Positions 54,593 through 63,229 of a stretch of 64,000 nt of DNA are shown here, piece after piece; the first letter of the stretch is position 1, and the number at the start of each line of letters is the position of its first letter. The translations under genes and the position numbers were made by a program. The stretch is from positions 372,001 to 436,000 of the forward strand of contig NZ_AHWA01000004.1 of assembly GCF_000247645.1 (NCBI RefSeq), written 5' to 3'. Under the pieces are notes generated by a model. It had not been told where the DNA came from. It did no database searches and worked only from the letters and a program-made list of their open reading frames with translations. The stretch comes from Salinibacterium sp. PAMC 21357. GTDB taxonomy: Bacteria; Actinomycetota; Actinomycetes; Actinomycetales; Microbacteriaceae.

Positions 54593-55732
54593 CTATGAGA
54601 CTCCCAGTTGCGCGGAGAGCACCATCACGGCTGCGCCGCGCATGACAATGTCTTCTCCGAGCGCTGTCATCCGCACCGTCAGATCGCCGTGGAACTTGGC
54701 CATCGTTCGTGCGCGGAGTGTCTCGATGGTGGCGTGCTTAAGCGCACCCTCAAGCAGTGAGGTCGGGCCGCTCAGTACAATCTCTGAAAGATTGAGTGCA
54801 CCGACAACAGGGGCAAGAGCAATGCCGAGGCGTTGCCCTGCTTCTGTCAAGACTGTGTTTCGTGCATCGTCATCGGATGCCGCAGCGATGGCCGCATCGA
54901 GCCGCGGTGTCGCCAACCAGGTTTCCAAGCACCCGGTTTTGCCGCAGGCACATTCCAAACCGCCGTCGGTACCGACAACGACGTGGCCGATTTCGCCCGC
55001 CGCGAAGGAGCTGCCGAAGAGGGGGATGCCGCCCAAGAGGAGCCCGGCACCGACACCGTGACCCACTTTAATGAGCATCATGTCGCTGGCGGCACTGCCA
55101 AAACTGTGTTCGGCCAGCGCCGCTACGTTGGCGTCATTGGCGACAACAACAGGAAGCTCGAAGCGTTCGGTGAGCATGCTTTGCAGAGGCACATCGGTCC
55201 AGCCGAGATTGGGGGCGCTCAAGACGACACCGGCGAGATCGACGACACCGGGGGAACCGATACCGACGCCGAGCACGGGGCGGGTGACGTTGGCGAGAAG
55301 GGCCTCAACGAGGGCGATGACTTTGGCCGTGGCATCCGCACCGCTACTGTCGGCGAGGGCAATTTCGTGGCGGTAGCGGATGGCTCCGTGGAGGTCCATG
55401 ACGGCACCCCGAAAAGTGCTGTAGTCGCTGAGGTCGACGCCGACGAGATCGAAGGCTTCAGCGTTGAGTTCGAGCATGGTGGCGGGCTTGCCGGGGCGGC
55501 TGCCTTCGCGCTGCCCGGTCTCAACTACCAGCCCGTCAACGATGAGCTCGGCAACGAGGTCGGAGATCGTGACACGGGTGAGGCCGGTTTCGCGAGCGAT
55601 GTCGGCGCGGCTCAGTTCGCCCTGGCGGTAGAGCGTTTGAATCACGAGTGATCTGTTGTGATTGCGCGCGTGCTCGGGCAGTACTTTTGCCGTTGGCCGT
55701 AGTGCTTTTCCGTTGGTGAACCCCATTGTCAT
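54593..55732 (-). CDS. ROK-family transcriptional repressor
   Basis: This 379-aa regulator has an N-terminal winged helix (SLVIQTLYRQGELSRADIAR, then ETGLTRVTISDLVAELIVDG, about residues 27-66). The ROK sugar-binding domain follows (VVVANDANVAALAEHSFGSA, FAAGEIGHVVVG and the Zn motif ECACGKTGCLETWLA). The kinase Asp region is retained. It most likely represses the adjacent GlcNAc importer operon in a sugar-dependent way, like NagC. ATG 55732 lies beside a palindrome. Confidence 0.9.
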   Translation of the reverse strand: MTMGFTNGKALRPTAKVLPEHARNHNRSLVIQTLYRQGELSRADIARETGLTRVTISDLVAELIVDGLVVETGQREGSRPGKPATMLELNAEAFDLVGVDLSDYSTFRGAVMDLHGAIRYRHEIALADSSGADATAKVIALVEALLANVTRPVLGVGIGSPGVVDLAGVVLSAPNLGWTDVPLQSMLTERFELPVVVANDANVAALAEHSFGSAASDMMLIKVGHGVGAGLLLGGIPLFGSSFAAGEIGHVVVGTDGGLECACGKTGCLETWLATPRLDAAIAAASDDDARNTVLTEAGQRLGIALAPVVGALNLSEIVLSGPTSLLEGALKHATIETLRARTMAKFHGDLTVRMTALGEDIVMRGAAVMVLSAQLGVS

Positions 55733-55737
55733 GTTTG

Positions 55738-55758
55738 TTAGTAAACTTTACGAACTAA
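55738..55758. promoter_or_regulatory. Palindrome at the ROK repressor start, candidate operator
   Basis: TTAGT (55738-55742) and ACTAA (55754-55758) flank a perfect inner palindrome GTAAACTTTAC (55741-55751). It begins 5 bp upstream of the repressor ATG at 55732, in the region divergent from the FMN-binding gene. Autoregulation by the ROK protein is inferred. Confidence 0.5.
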
Positions 55759-55890
55759 AGATTCGCAACCCTTGCGACGGAATTGTTACCAACCAAGTTC
55801 CGTCTCGCACAGTCCATTTCTCAGAACAACACCAGCCGTTCGTCAGGGTGACTCGGGCATACTAAACATTCACGAAAACCCAGGAGCCTC

Positions 55891-56340
55891 ATGCGCAGCC
55901 TCACCGACAACAAGACCGCCGTCGCCATCTTTGCCGGAGTAACCCTCGTTGGCGCGCTCTCGGCCTGCTCCTCCCCCGCCACCGGCACCGACGCTCCCGT
56001 CACTGACCGCGCCGACGATGCTGCGACCGCAACCGGCGGCGACTACGCCGACGGCAGCTACACCGAAACCGGTGACTACATCTCGCCCAACGGTGCCGAG
56101 CAAGTAGAAGTCACCCTCACCCTCGCGAGCAACGTCATTACCGACGTCACCGTTGTAGGGTTCGGCGAGAGCCCCAACTCCAAGCAGTTCCAAGGCGAAT
56201 TCATCGACGGAATCGCTGCTGAAGTCGTCGGCAAAAACATCGACGAGCTCTCCGTCGATAAAGTAGCTGGCTCGTCGCTCACCAGCGGCGGCTTCAATAA
56301 AGCCGTCGCTGTCATTAAGGCAGACGCTCTCGCCAACTAA
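55891..56340 (+). CDS. FMN-binding domain lipoprotein
   Basis: This 149-aa extracytoplasmic protein has signal AIFAGVTLVGALSAC, an acidic Thr/Ala linker, and an FMN_bind domain (GSYTETGDYISPNGAEQVEV through VAGSSLTSGGFNKAVAVI). The usual flavinylation motif Ser-Gly-Ala-Thr appears here as Ala-Gly-Ser-Ser (about residues 131-134), so FMN would be attached to Ser or not at all. It is followed by the ApbE flavin transferase and an NqrB/RnfD-like reductase gene, so it should be the exported flavin carrier. AGGAG precedes ATG 55891. Confidence 0.85.
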   Translation: MRSLTDNKTAVAIFAGVTLVGALSACSSPATGTDAPVTDRADDAATATGGDYADGSYTETGDYISPNGAEQVEVTLTLASNVITDVTVVGFGESPNSKQFQGEFIDGIAAEVVGKNIDELSVDKVAGSSLTSGGFNKAVAVIKADALAN

Positions 56341-56341
56341 C

Positions 56342-57198
56342 ACGTTCGACGCTATAGGTGCGCCCTGGCAAATCGACACGGCACTGCCCCTCAGTGCCGA
56401 CGCTGACGCTGCCGTCGCCGAACGAATCGAACAGTTCGACCGAACATACTCGCGCTTTCGCGAAGACTCCCTCGTCACCGCAATAGCGCGCACCCCCGGC
56501 AGCTACCCTTTTCCCGCGGATGCTCCGCCACTGTTCGAGCTATACCGCCGGCTCTACGACGCCACCGAGGGAGCAGTAAGCCCACTCGTCGGCCGCGCCC
56601 TCGAAGAACTCGGCTACGACCGCACCTACTCGCTGCGTCCGAGCAACACCCGCACCCGCGTGCCCGAATGGCACGAAGCAATCAGCTGGAACGGCACTGA
56701 ACTCACCACCCTCACCCCCGCCGTGCTCGACGTGGGAGCCGCCGGCAAGGGCTACCTCGTGGACCTTGTGACCGAAGTGCTCGCCGCCCACGGAGTCACC
56801 ACCACAACAGTGGATGCGAGCGGAGATCTGCTGCACCGGGGCGAAACGCCGCTGCGGGTTGCGTTGGAACATCCACTCGACACCACCAAAGCCATCGGCG
56901 TCGTCTCGGTGCACAACCAGGCGATTTGCGCCTCAGCGCCTAACCGCCGGGCGTGGGCCGGGTTGCACCACATTCTCGATGCGCGCACCGGACTGCCCAC
57001 CGACCGCATTATTGCGACGTGGCAATCGCCGCGACAGCGCTTGAGGCTGATGGGCTTGCTACCGCACTCTTCTTTGCCGAGCCAGCGACGCTGGCTCTCG
57101 AATTCAGCTTCCAGTGGGTGCGGATGTTTTCGACGGGACGCGTCGACTATTCGCCCGACCTCAATGGGGAACTATTTCTAGAAAGGTCAAGCGCATGA
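56342..57198 (+). pseudogene. apbE: FAD:protein FMN transferase (ApbE), frameshifted and lacking a standard start
   Basis: The homology begins FDAIGAPWQIDTALPLS, right after the FMN-binding gene, then EQFDRTYSRFREDS, LYRRLYDATEGAVSPLVGRA, VLDVGAAGKGYLVDLV (the conserved ApbE Gly/Lys/Asp loop) and HHILDARTGLPTDRIIATW. At about 57021 one missing G shifts the frame; AIAATALEADGLATALFFAE to SPDLNGELF continues in the next one, ending at 57198. In the coding frame, no ATG/GTG/TTG occurs after the TAG at 56264 and before the first homologous residues. The start is therefore non-standard (ACG 56342, CTG 56309 or ATA 56297) or miscalled. ApbE attaches FMN to the neighbour's Ser/Thr outside the membrane. 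Confidence 0.8.
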
Positions 57199-58703
57199 AG
57201 CGATGGCTAGACCGCAGACTCGGCGCAATCGCGATGCACAAGCTCGTACTCTTGTGGCTGCTCGTAATCGCCGTTGCCGCAATCGCACTGTCGTTCTTCG
57301 ATCTCATCTCCCCTGACCCGATGGCGCTACTCGCCAGCCTGCCCGTCGCCGTCGTGTTCAGTTATGGTGCCAGCTGGCTCGGCGCTCGTATCGTGCGTCA
57401 GCGCGCCCACCGTGAGTCTTCGCTCATAACCGGGTTACTGGTGTTCTTCATCATGGCCCCTGGTCTTGAGCTGGAGGCGTTGTTGGGCATTGCTCTGGCG
57501 TCAACAATCGCTGCGGCATCCAAATTTCTCATCGCATTCCGCGGGCGCCATATTTTCAACCCTGCTGCTCTCGGGGCGTACGTCTTCATCTTTGCTCCGC
57601 TCGGTTTTCCGAGTTGGTGGGTGGGAACTCCCCTGCTTCAGCCGCTGATTGTGATTGCCGGGTTGCTAATTTTGTATCGCACCCAGCGCCTCGATCTCGG
57701 TCTGATCTTCGTTGTCGTCGCCGCCAGCATCCGGATCGTTCTCACCATTACCGGCGGCGGCACTCTCGTCGAGGCACTGAGTTTCACCTTCGCGTCGTCG
57801 CCACTGATTTTCTTTGTCGGGTTCATGCTGAGCGAACCCCTCACCCTGCCGCCACGGCGCTGGCAACGGTTGAGTCTTGCCGTTCTCGTTGCGCTGCTGT
57901 TCGCGATCCCTTTCTCAATCGGACCTGTCTACAGCGACCCGCTTCTTGCCCTGCTCATCGGCAACCTCGTGGCGTTCGTCTTCACTCAACGCCGCACCAT
58001 CCGAATGACGCGCGTCGAAACAACTGAGATCGCCCCCGGAACGTGGCAAATCACGTTTGCCCCGCACCGCCCCATCATGTTCCGGGCTGGCCAGTACATT
58101 GAGCTTTCGCTGCCCCACAGTTCTCCAGATTTTCGCGGGGTGCGCCGCTACTTCACCATTTCCTCGGCTCCGGATGCCGGAGCTACCCTCTCGGTGACCT
58201 TCACCGCTCCAGAAAACTCGAGCAGTTTCAAGGCTGCGCTTCTCGCCCTCCCGCGGGGTTCGCAGGTCAACGCCACCGGAATTTGGGGCGACTTCGTCTT
58301 GCCCCGCAACACCGCCACACCGCTCCTCCTGGTCGCCGGGGGAATTGGAGTAACGCCCTTCGCTAGCCAAATCGCGCACGCTCATCGCCAAAGTGAGGAT
58401 CGCGACATCGTTGTCGTCTACGCCTCATCCCAGATCGGACCGTTGCCGTTCGCCGCCCTCCTCACTGAGGCGGGCGTGCGCGTCGTTGTGTTCGGCCCGC
58501 AGTCGAGCATGCCGCTGCCTACCGGCTGGGAGCATGGCGGCGACGGTCGAGTCACCGGGGCTGCGCTCTCGGGTCACGTGCCCGACCTAGCCGACCGCCA
58601 CGTTTATCTTTCCGGCCCGCCCGGGCTCGTAAACGATCTCAAATCAACCCTGCGCGAGAACGGTGCTCGCCGCATCCGCAGCGATTACTTTTCCGGCTAC
58701 TAA
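57195..58703 (+). CDS. NqrB/RnfD-like membrane protein fused to ferredoxin-reductase-like domain
   Basis: In this 502-aa protein the N-terminal half (to about residue 265) has some eight transmembrane segments like NqrB/RnfD (ESSLITGLLVFFIMAPGLEL, GRHIFNPAALGAYVFIFAPL with the conserved Asn-Pro-Ala, and FMLSEPLTLPPRRW). The C-terminal half is an FNR-type flavin/NAD module (FRAGQYIELSLPHS, RRYFTISSAPDAG, LLLVAGGIGVTPFASQ, HVYLSGPPGLVNDLK). It could pass electrons from NAD(P)H across the membrane to the FMN-lipoprotein. ATG 57195 overlaps the apbE stop (ATGA). Confidence 0.88.
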   Translation: MKRWLDRRLGAIAMHKLVLLWLLVIAVAAIALSFFDLISPDPMALLASLPVAVVFSYGASWLGARIVRQRAHRESSLITGLLVFFIMAPGLELEALLGIALASTIAAASKFLIAFRGRHIFNPAALGAYVFIFAPLGFPSWWVGTPLLQPLIVIAGLLILYRTQRLDLGLIFVVVAASIRIVLTITGGGTLVEALSFTFASSPLIFFVGFMLSEPLTLPPRRWQRLSLAVLVALLFAIPFSIGPVYSDPLLALLIGNLVAFVFTQRRTIRMTRVETTEIAPGTWQITFAPHRPIMFRAGQYIELSLPHSSPDFRGVRRYFTISSAPDAGATLSVTFTAPENSSSFKAALLALPRGSQVNATGIWGDFVLPRNTATPLLLVAGGIGVTPFASQIAHAHRQSEDRDIVVVYASSQIGPLPFAALLTEAGVRVVVFGPQSSMPLPTGWEHGGDGRVTGAALSGHVPDLADRHVYLSGPPGLVNDLKSTLRENGARRIRSDYFSGY

Positions 58704-58713
58704 GGCGCGGCGA

Positions 58714-60555
58714 TTAGGCCCGAACGCGACGCTTGAGGTTCAGCGCCCGCAGCGCGTTGAGAATCGTGACGAGGTCAACGACTTCTTGCAGGCCGGCGCC
58801 CACTACCGCCGGAAGTGCCCCCGTCATGGCGAACAGCATGAGGCCCACACTGATGGCGATGCCAATCCAGATGCTCTGCAGCGCTATCTGCACGGTGCGC
58901 TGGCTGACTTGCACGGCCGACACGACCCGATAGAGGTCATCGACCAAAATTACGACGTCGGCCGATTCGCTCGCTGCGGTCGATCCCTTGGCACCCATCG
59001 CGATGCCGACGTCAGCGGCGCCGAGCACGGGCGCATCGTTCACGCCGTCGCCAACCATCACCACCGGGTGCGGACTCGTCGCGTGTACGAGACGTACCTT
59101 GTCTTCGGGCAGGCACTCCGCGTGCACCTCGCTGATGCGCAATTCGTCAGCAACCTTGCGCGCGGTTTCTTCGACATCGCCCGTGAGCATCAGGGTGTTC
59201 TGGATGCCCAACGCCTTCAGTTCGGTCAGAGTGCGCGCCGCTTCGGCCCGCACAGCATCGCGCAGCACAATCGCGCCGGCGTAGCGGTCATCCACCGAGA
59301 CGTACACCGCAGCCTCGCCACTAGCGAGCTCAAGGCGAGTGAGTGCTGGCGCCTTCTGCGCCACGAACGCCGGTTTGCCGACGGTCACGAGTTGAGTACC
59401 GATCCGTGCTTGCACGCCGTGCGTGGCAACTTCGCGGGCATCCTGCACTTCGGGCAACACGAGCTCACGTTGCTTCGCTGCGTCAACGAGGGATGCCGCA
59501 AGTACGTGTGAGGAGTACTGCTCTGCCGCGGCGACCAACGCCAGCAACTCGTCTTTGCTCAACGAACCTTCGGGGCGAACGTCGACGACGACGGGGCGAC
59601 CGCTCGTGAGCGTACCCGTCTTGTCGAACACCACAGTTTTGGCACGAGCCAGCACCTCAAGCGTGCCGGCATTTTTGACGACAACGCCGTAGGTAGAGGC
59701 GCTCGACATTCCCGCCATGAACGCTACTGGGGCCGCGATAAGCAGCGGGCACGGGGTCGCGACGACGAGCACTTCGGCAAATCGCACCGGATCGCCAGAC
59801 ACCAACCAGGCAATGGCGGCGAGCGCGATCGAGACGAAAGTGAAGGGTACAGCGTAGCGATCGGCCAACCGCACGATGGGCGCCTTGCTCCCCGCCGCTT
59901 CCGTCACCAGTTGCACAATGCGCTGGTACTGGCTGTCGGCTGCCCGCGCGTTCGCTTGCACCGTGACCGCTTCAGGCCCGTTCACCGATCCGCTCAACAG
60001 CACATCGCCGGTCACTTTTTCTACGGGCATGCTCTCACCGGTCAACGACGACTCATCCACCGCCGTTGCCGCCGATATCAGAACCGCATCGACGGGCACG
60101 ATCTCTGAGGGGCGCACGACAAGTCGATCTCCCACCGCAATCTCCGTCGCGGGAACATCGATCAGGTCACCAGCATCCGTCACCTGATGGGCCGTCTGGG
60201 GCACGCGGCTAAGCAGCGCGTTCAACTCGCGCTTTGCCCGGCCCGCCGCAAAATCTTCGAGGGCTTCACCACCCGTGAGCATCAGCACGATCACGATACT
60301 TGCCCAGTATTCTCCGACGACCACGGTCGCGATGATCGCGGTCACCGCCAACACGTCAAGCCCAAACTCGCGGCGCAGCAGCTTCCGCACCATCGAGACT
60401 GCCTCACGCGCAGCAACCGCAAGGGCATAGAGCGAAAGAAGCCACGGCCCGACGGCGGATGCTGGCGTCCAGTACAGGGCCAAACCAACCGCTCCCACAA
60501 CCACTGTCAGCGCGACAAGCGGATAGCGGCGTACTGCCGCCGCGAGAGTAGTCAT
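58714..60555 (-). CDS. Heavy-metal translocating P1B-type ATPase
   Basis: This 613-aa pump has an actuator domain with SLTGESMPVEK, membrane metal motif VVATPCPLLIAAPVAF, phosphorylation site VFDKTGTLTSGRPV, nucleotide domain SSHVLAAS (an HP-like variant) and hinge VVMVGDGVNDAPVLGAADVG. TPCP replaces the common CPC, and there is no N-terminal heavy-metal-binding domain, a layout seen in Zn/Cd/Co-type actinobacterial pumps. It is convergent with the flavin operon, 10 nt apart, with no shared regulation visible. Confidence 0.92.
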   Translation of the reverse strand: MTTLAAAVRRYPLVALTVVVGAVGLALYWTPASAVGPWLLSLYALAVAAREAVSMVRKLLRREFGLDVLAVTAIIATVVVGEYWASIVIVLMLTGGEALEDFAAGRAKRELNALLSRVPQTAHQVTDAGDLIDVPATEIAVGDRLVVRPSEIVPVDAVLISAATAVDESSLTGESMPVEKVTGDVLLSGSVNGPEAVTVQANARAADSQYQRIVQLVTEAAGSKAPIVRLADRYAVPFTFVSIALAAIAWLVSGDPVRFAEVLVVATPCPLLIAAPVAFMAGMSSASTYGVVVKNAGTLEVLARAKTVVFDKTGTLTSGRPVVVDVRPEGSLSKDELLALVAAAEQYSSHVLAASLVDAAKQRELVLPEVQDAREVATHGVQARIGTQLVTVGKPAFVAQKAPALTRLELASGEAAVYVSVDDRYAGAIVLRDAVRAEAARTLTELKALGIQNTLMLTGDVEETARKVADELRISEVHAECLPEDKVRLVHATSPHPVVMVGDGVNDAPVLGAADVGIAMGAKGSTAASESADVVILVDDLYRVVSAVQVSQRTVQIALQSIWIGIAISVGLMLFAMTGALPAVVGAGLQEVVDLVTILNALRALNLKRRVRA

Positions 60556-60725
60556 GTTCTCGTTCTACTCGCATTCACGGCATCCGGCCAGCGAGTGCAG
60601 GCTCTCCTTATTTCAAACTCATCCTCAAGAATGATGTTCGATCAATCCTCAAAGTTATAGCATTGCCTCATCCAGTAACCAGATGCGTTGAGAAACGCCT
60701 GTTCTCAATACTTGAGGAGTGCACT

Positions 60726-61684
60726 ATGCCCCGACCACATCTCGTCACCCTCGGTGTCGCACCAATCGCCTTCGCGTCCCTGTTGCTCGCGGGATGCTCG
60801 TCAACTGGCGAGAGTAATGGCGAGCTCACCTATGAGGACAGCCCGCTGTACGTCTATTCCTCCGCACTCTACGGCGGAGACAAAGAGAACGACGAGTACA
60901 TTGCAGAGGCAAACGCTGCTGAGGAACTCATCGCAGTGTGCATGGCCGATGAGGGTTTTACCTATTTACCGGTGGATCAGACCGCCAATTACAGCTTTGA
61001 CGACGGTGATTTTGCCGAGCGAAACACTGAGGAATGGGTAGCCGCTAATGGTTACGGCTACAACCTCACCGATGAACAGCAGGCTGCGCAGAACGAAGAA
61101 GCAGAAAGCTACGTCGACCCCAACCAAGACTACGTAATGACGCTCTCCGAGAGTGAACAGCTCGCTTACTACGAAGTGCTGCACGGGCCACAGCCCACCG
61201 AAGAAGAAATGAACGACCCCGACTTCAGCACGAACCGCTCGGTTGTTATGGCACGGCCAATTCCGAGGTTCGCGCCGGCCAAGTGTCTTCAGACCCCAAA
61301 TACAAAAAGCTCATCGAGTCAATGAGCAAACTGTGGGAGGAACAGCAAGAGTCTCCCGAGATGAAGAAATTCAACGCAGAGTGGTCCTCCTGCATGGCGG
61401 ACGCCGGACATCCCGACCTCGCATCGAAAGATGCCGTGTACGACTTCATGAATGCCCAAGGCGAAGAAGCGTGGGCCGAGGGTGTTGAGGAACTCAGTAA
61501 AGAAAAACGAGCTGAGCTACGTGACGTAGAAATCGATCTTGCGCTCGCCGATTTCCACTGCAGCGAAGATCTCGATTTCGAACAGAAGACGCTCGCCGCC
61601 CAGTTCAAGCTCGAAGAACAGTTCGTCGCTGAGAACAAGGCAGAACTCGACGAGATGCTCGCCGCCGCCACCCAGTCCAAGTAG
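60726..61684 (+). pseudogene. Lipoprotein upstream of an ABC exporter, frameshifted
   Basis: From ATG 60726 (GAGGAG before it) it has signal APIAFASLLLAGC, then an acidic helical domain with LIAVCMADEGFTYLPV and ESEQLAYYEVLHGPQPTEEE. At about 61246 one T missing from TTT shifts the frame. Restored, it reads SVVYGTANSEVRAGQVSSDP and continues to SSCMADAGHPDLASKDA and EMLAAATQSK. The restored length is about 319 aa. Two Cys-Met-Ala-Asp-x-Gly motifs in N- and C-terminal halves suggest an internal duplication with paired cysteines. The family is not recognised. The next gene starts right after its stop, so it belongs to the exporter operon. Confidence 0.7.
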
Positions 61685-63229
61685 ATGTCAACTGAACTTT
61701 CGCCGGTCTCTCTCGAGAGCGAGAATGACCCGCCCGCTATGTCGCGCACCAGCGGGTGGAAGCGACTACTCAACAGCAACCGCGTCATCTGGGTTATGGC
61801 CGCGGTCGCCATAGTCTCTCTACTGGCCGGCGTCTTGTTGAGCAGGTTCATTGTCTCTCCTAGCCAGGCTGCCCAGAACGCGACAGCGCCTGATGCTGGC
61901 CTGATCACTGTGCCCGTTGAGAACCGTGAGCTTGCCAACGACGTCACACTTCGTGGCGATGCTAACTTCGCCGACTCAGTTGAGGTTGCTCTAGAAACAG
62001 GCGATATTGGCGGTCCCGCCGTCGTCACGGGACAAGTGCCCACAGCAGGCGCAAACTTGGACGCGCTCGCCGTAGCCCTTGAGGTTGCTGGTCGTCCCGT
62101 TATTGTGCTGCCCGGGGACCTTCCGGTGTACCGCACCCTGCGCATCGGCGTTGCCGGGCCAGATGTCGTGCAACTTAAGCAAGCACTGCGAGCCGTCGGC
62201 ATCGACGGAGGAAACCCAGAGTCCAACGTGTTCGACTCGGCAACGGCGGCCGGTATTGCCGCGCTCTACAACGCGGTCGGCTACCCCGCACCTGACTCCC
62301 CGGAAGGAACTGCGGAGTCTGTGCGCTCCGCCGAAGACAGCGTACGCTCGGCCGATGAACAAGTAGCTGCTGCGCAGCGCGAGCTTTCCGCGACATCGAG
62401 CGGAGCGCCCGAATCGGTGCGCCTAGCCCAAAACAACTTAGTTCGCCAAGCGGATGTCGCGCTCAAGGCCGCGCAGAATGCAGTCCCTCTCGACCCGGCA
62501 GAGGTCGCTGACCGCGCAGCGGACTATGACATAGCCGTGGCTGCACGGGCGGAAGCACTCGCCATCCCTGACGCTGGAGCCGCTGTAGCGGCACTGAACG
62601 CCGCCCGAGCAGGAGCCGCCTCGGCGCGAGCACTGCTCACGGAAACCCGAAGCGGCACTCTCAGCTATCTTCCGTCGAGCGAAGTGCTCTATCTCAGCGG
62701 ATTACCGAGACGTGTGGATGAGGTCATGGTTACTCGTGGCTCCGCCGTCGGGGCGTCCATAATGCGGGTGTCCGGTTCAAGCCTCGTCATTGCCGCGTCA
62801 GCAGCAGAGAGTGACGCCAAACTGCTCGCGGTCGGCGCTCGCGCTGTCATCTCGATGCCTGACGACAGCGAAATAGAGGCGACAGTAACAAAGGTCGAGC
62901 CGCGAGACGACGGAAAGGCGCAAGAAGGCGTGCGGTACGACGTAGTGCTTACCCCAGACGCCCTCACTCCCGAACAGTTGCAGATCCTTCAAGGCAACAA
63001 CGTGCGCGTGCAGATTCCCGTCAGCTCCACCGAGGGGAAAGTGCTCGCCGTTCCTCTTGCCGCGCTCACGGCGGGTGCGGGCGGCGAATCTCGAATAGAG
63101 GTAAGTGAAGAAGACGGAAAGACGCGGCTCATCGAGGTCACGACGGGTCTCGCCGCAGAAGGTTATGTGGAGATTATCCCGGTCGAAGGCCGGCTCGATG
63201 CTGGCGCCCTAGTTGTGGTTGGCCGATGA
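61685..63229 (+). CDS. Peptidoglycan-binding HlyD/MacA-type efflux adaptor
   Basis: This 514-aa protein has an N-terminal cytoplasmic tail, one transmembrane helix (VIWVMAAVAIVSLLAGVLLS, about residues 35-54) and an extracytoplasmic domain. A peptidoglycan-binding module (TLRIGVAGPDVVQLKQALRA, then SATAAGIAALYNAVGYP, about 159-200) is followed by an Ala-rich helical hairpin (about 205-325) and a beta-rich adaptor domain. It couples the MacB-type ATPase/permease encoded next to the cell wall. ATG 61685 abuts the lipoprotein stop, and its own stop overlaps the ATPase ATG. Confidence 0.85.
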   Translation: MSTELSPVSLESENDPPAMSRTSGWKRLLNSNRVIWVMAAVAIVSLLAGVLLSRFIVSPSQAAQNATAPDAGLITVPVENRELANDVTLRGDANFADSVEVALETGDIGGPAVVTGQVPTAGANLDALAVALEVAGRPVIVLPGDLPVYRTLRIGVAGPDVVQLKQALRAVGIDGGNPESNVFDSATAAGIAALYNAVGYPAPDSPEGTAESVRSAEDSVRSADEQVAAAQRELSATSSGAPESVRLAQNNLVRQADVALKAAQNAVPLDPAEVADRAADYDIAVAARAEALAIPDAGAAVAALNAARAGAASARALLTETRSGTLSYLPSSEVLYLSGLPRRVDEVMVTRGSAVGASIMRVSGSSLVIAASAAESDAKLLAVGARAVISMPDDSEIEATVTKVEPRDDGKAQEGVRYDVVLTPDALTPEQLQILQGNNVRVQIPVSSTEGKVLAVPLAALTAGAGGESRIEVSEEDGKTRLIEVTTGLAAEGYVEIIPVEGRLDAGALVVVGR

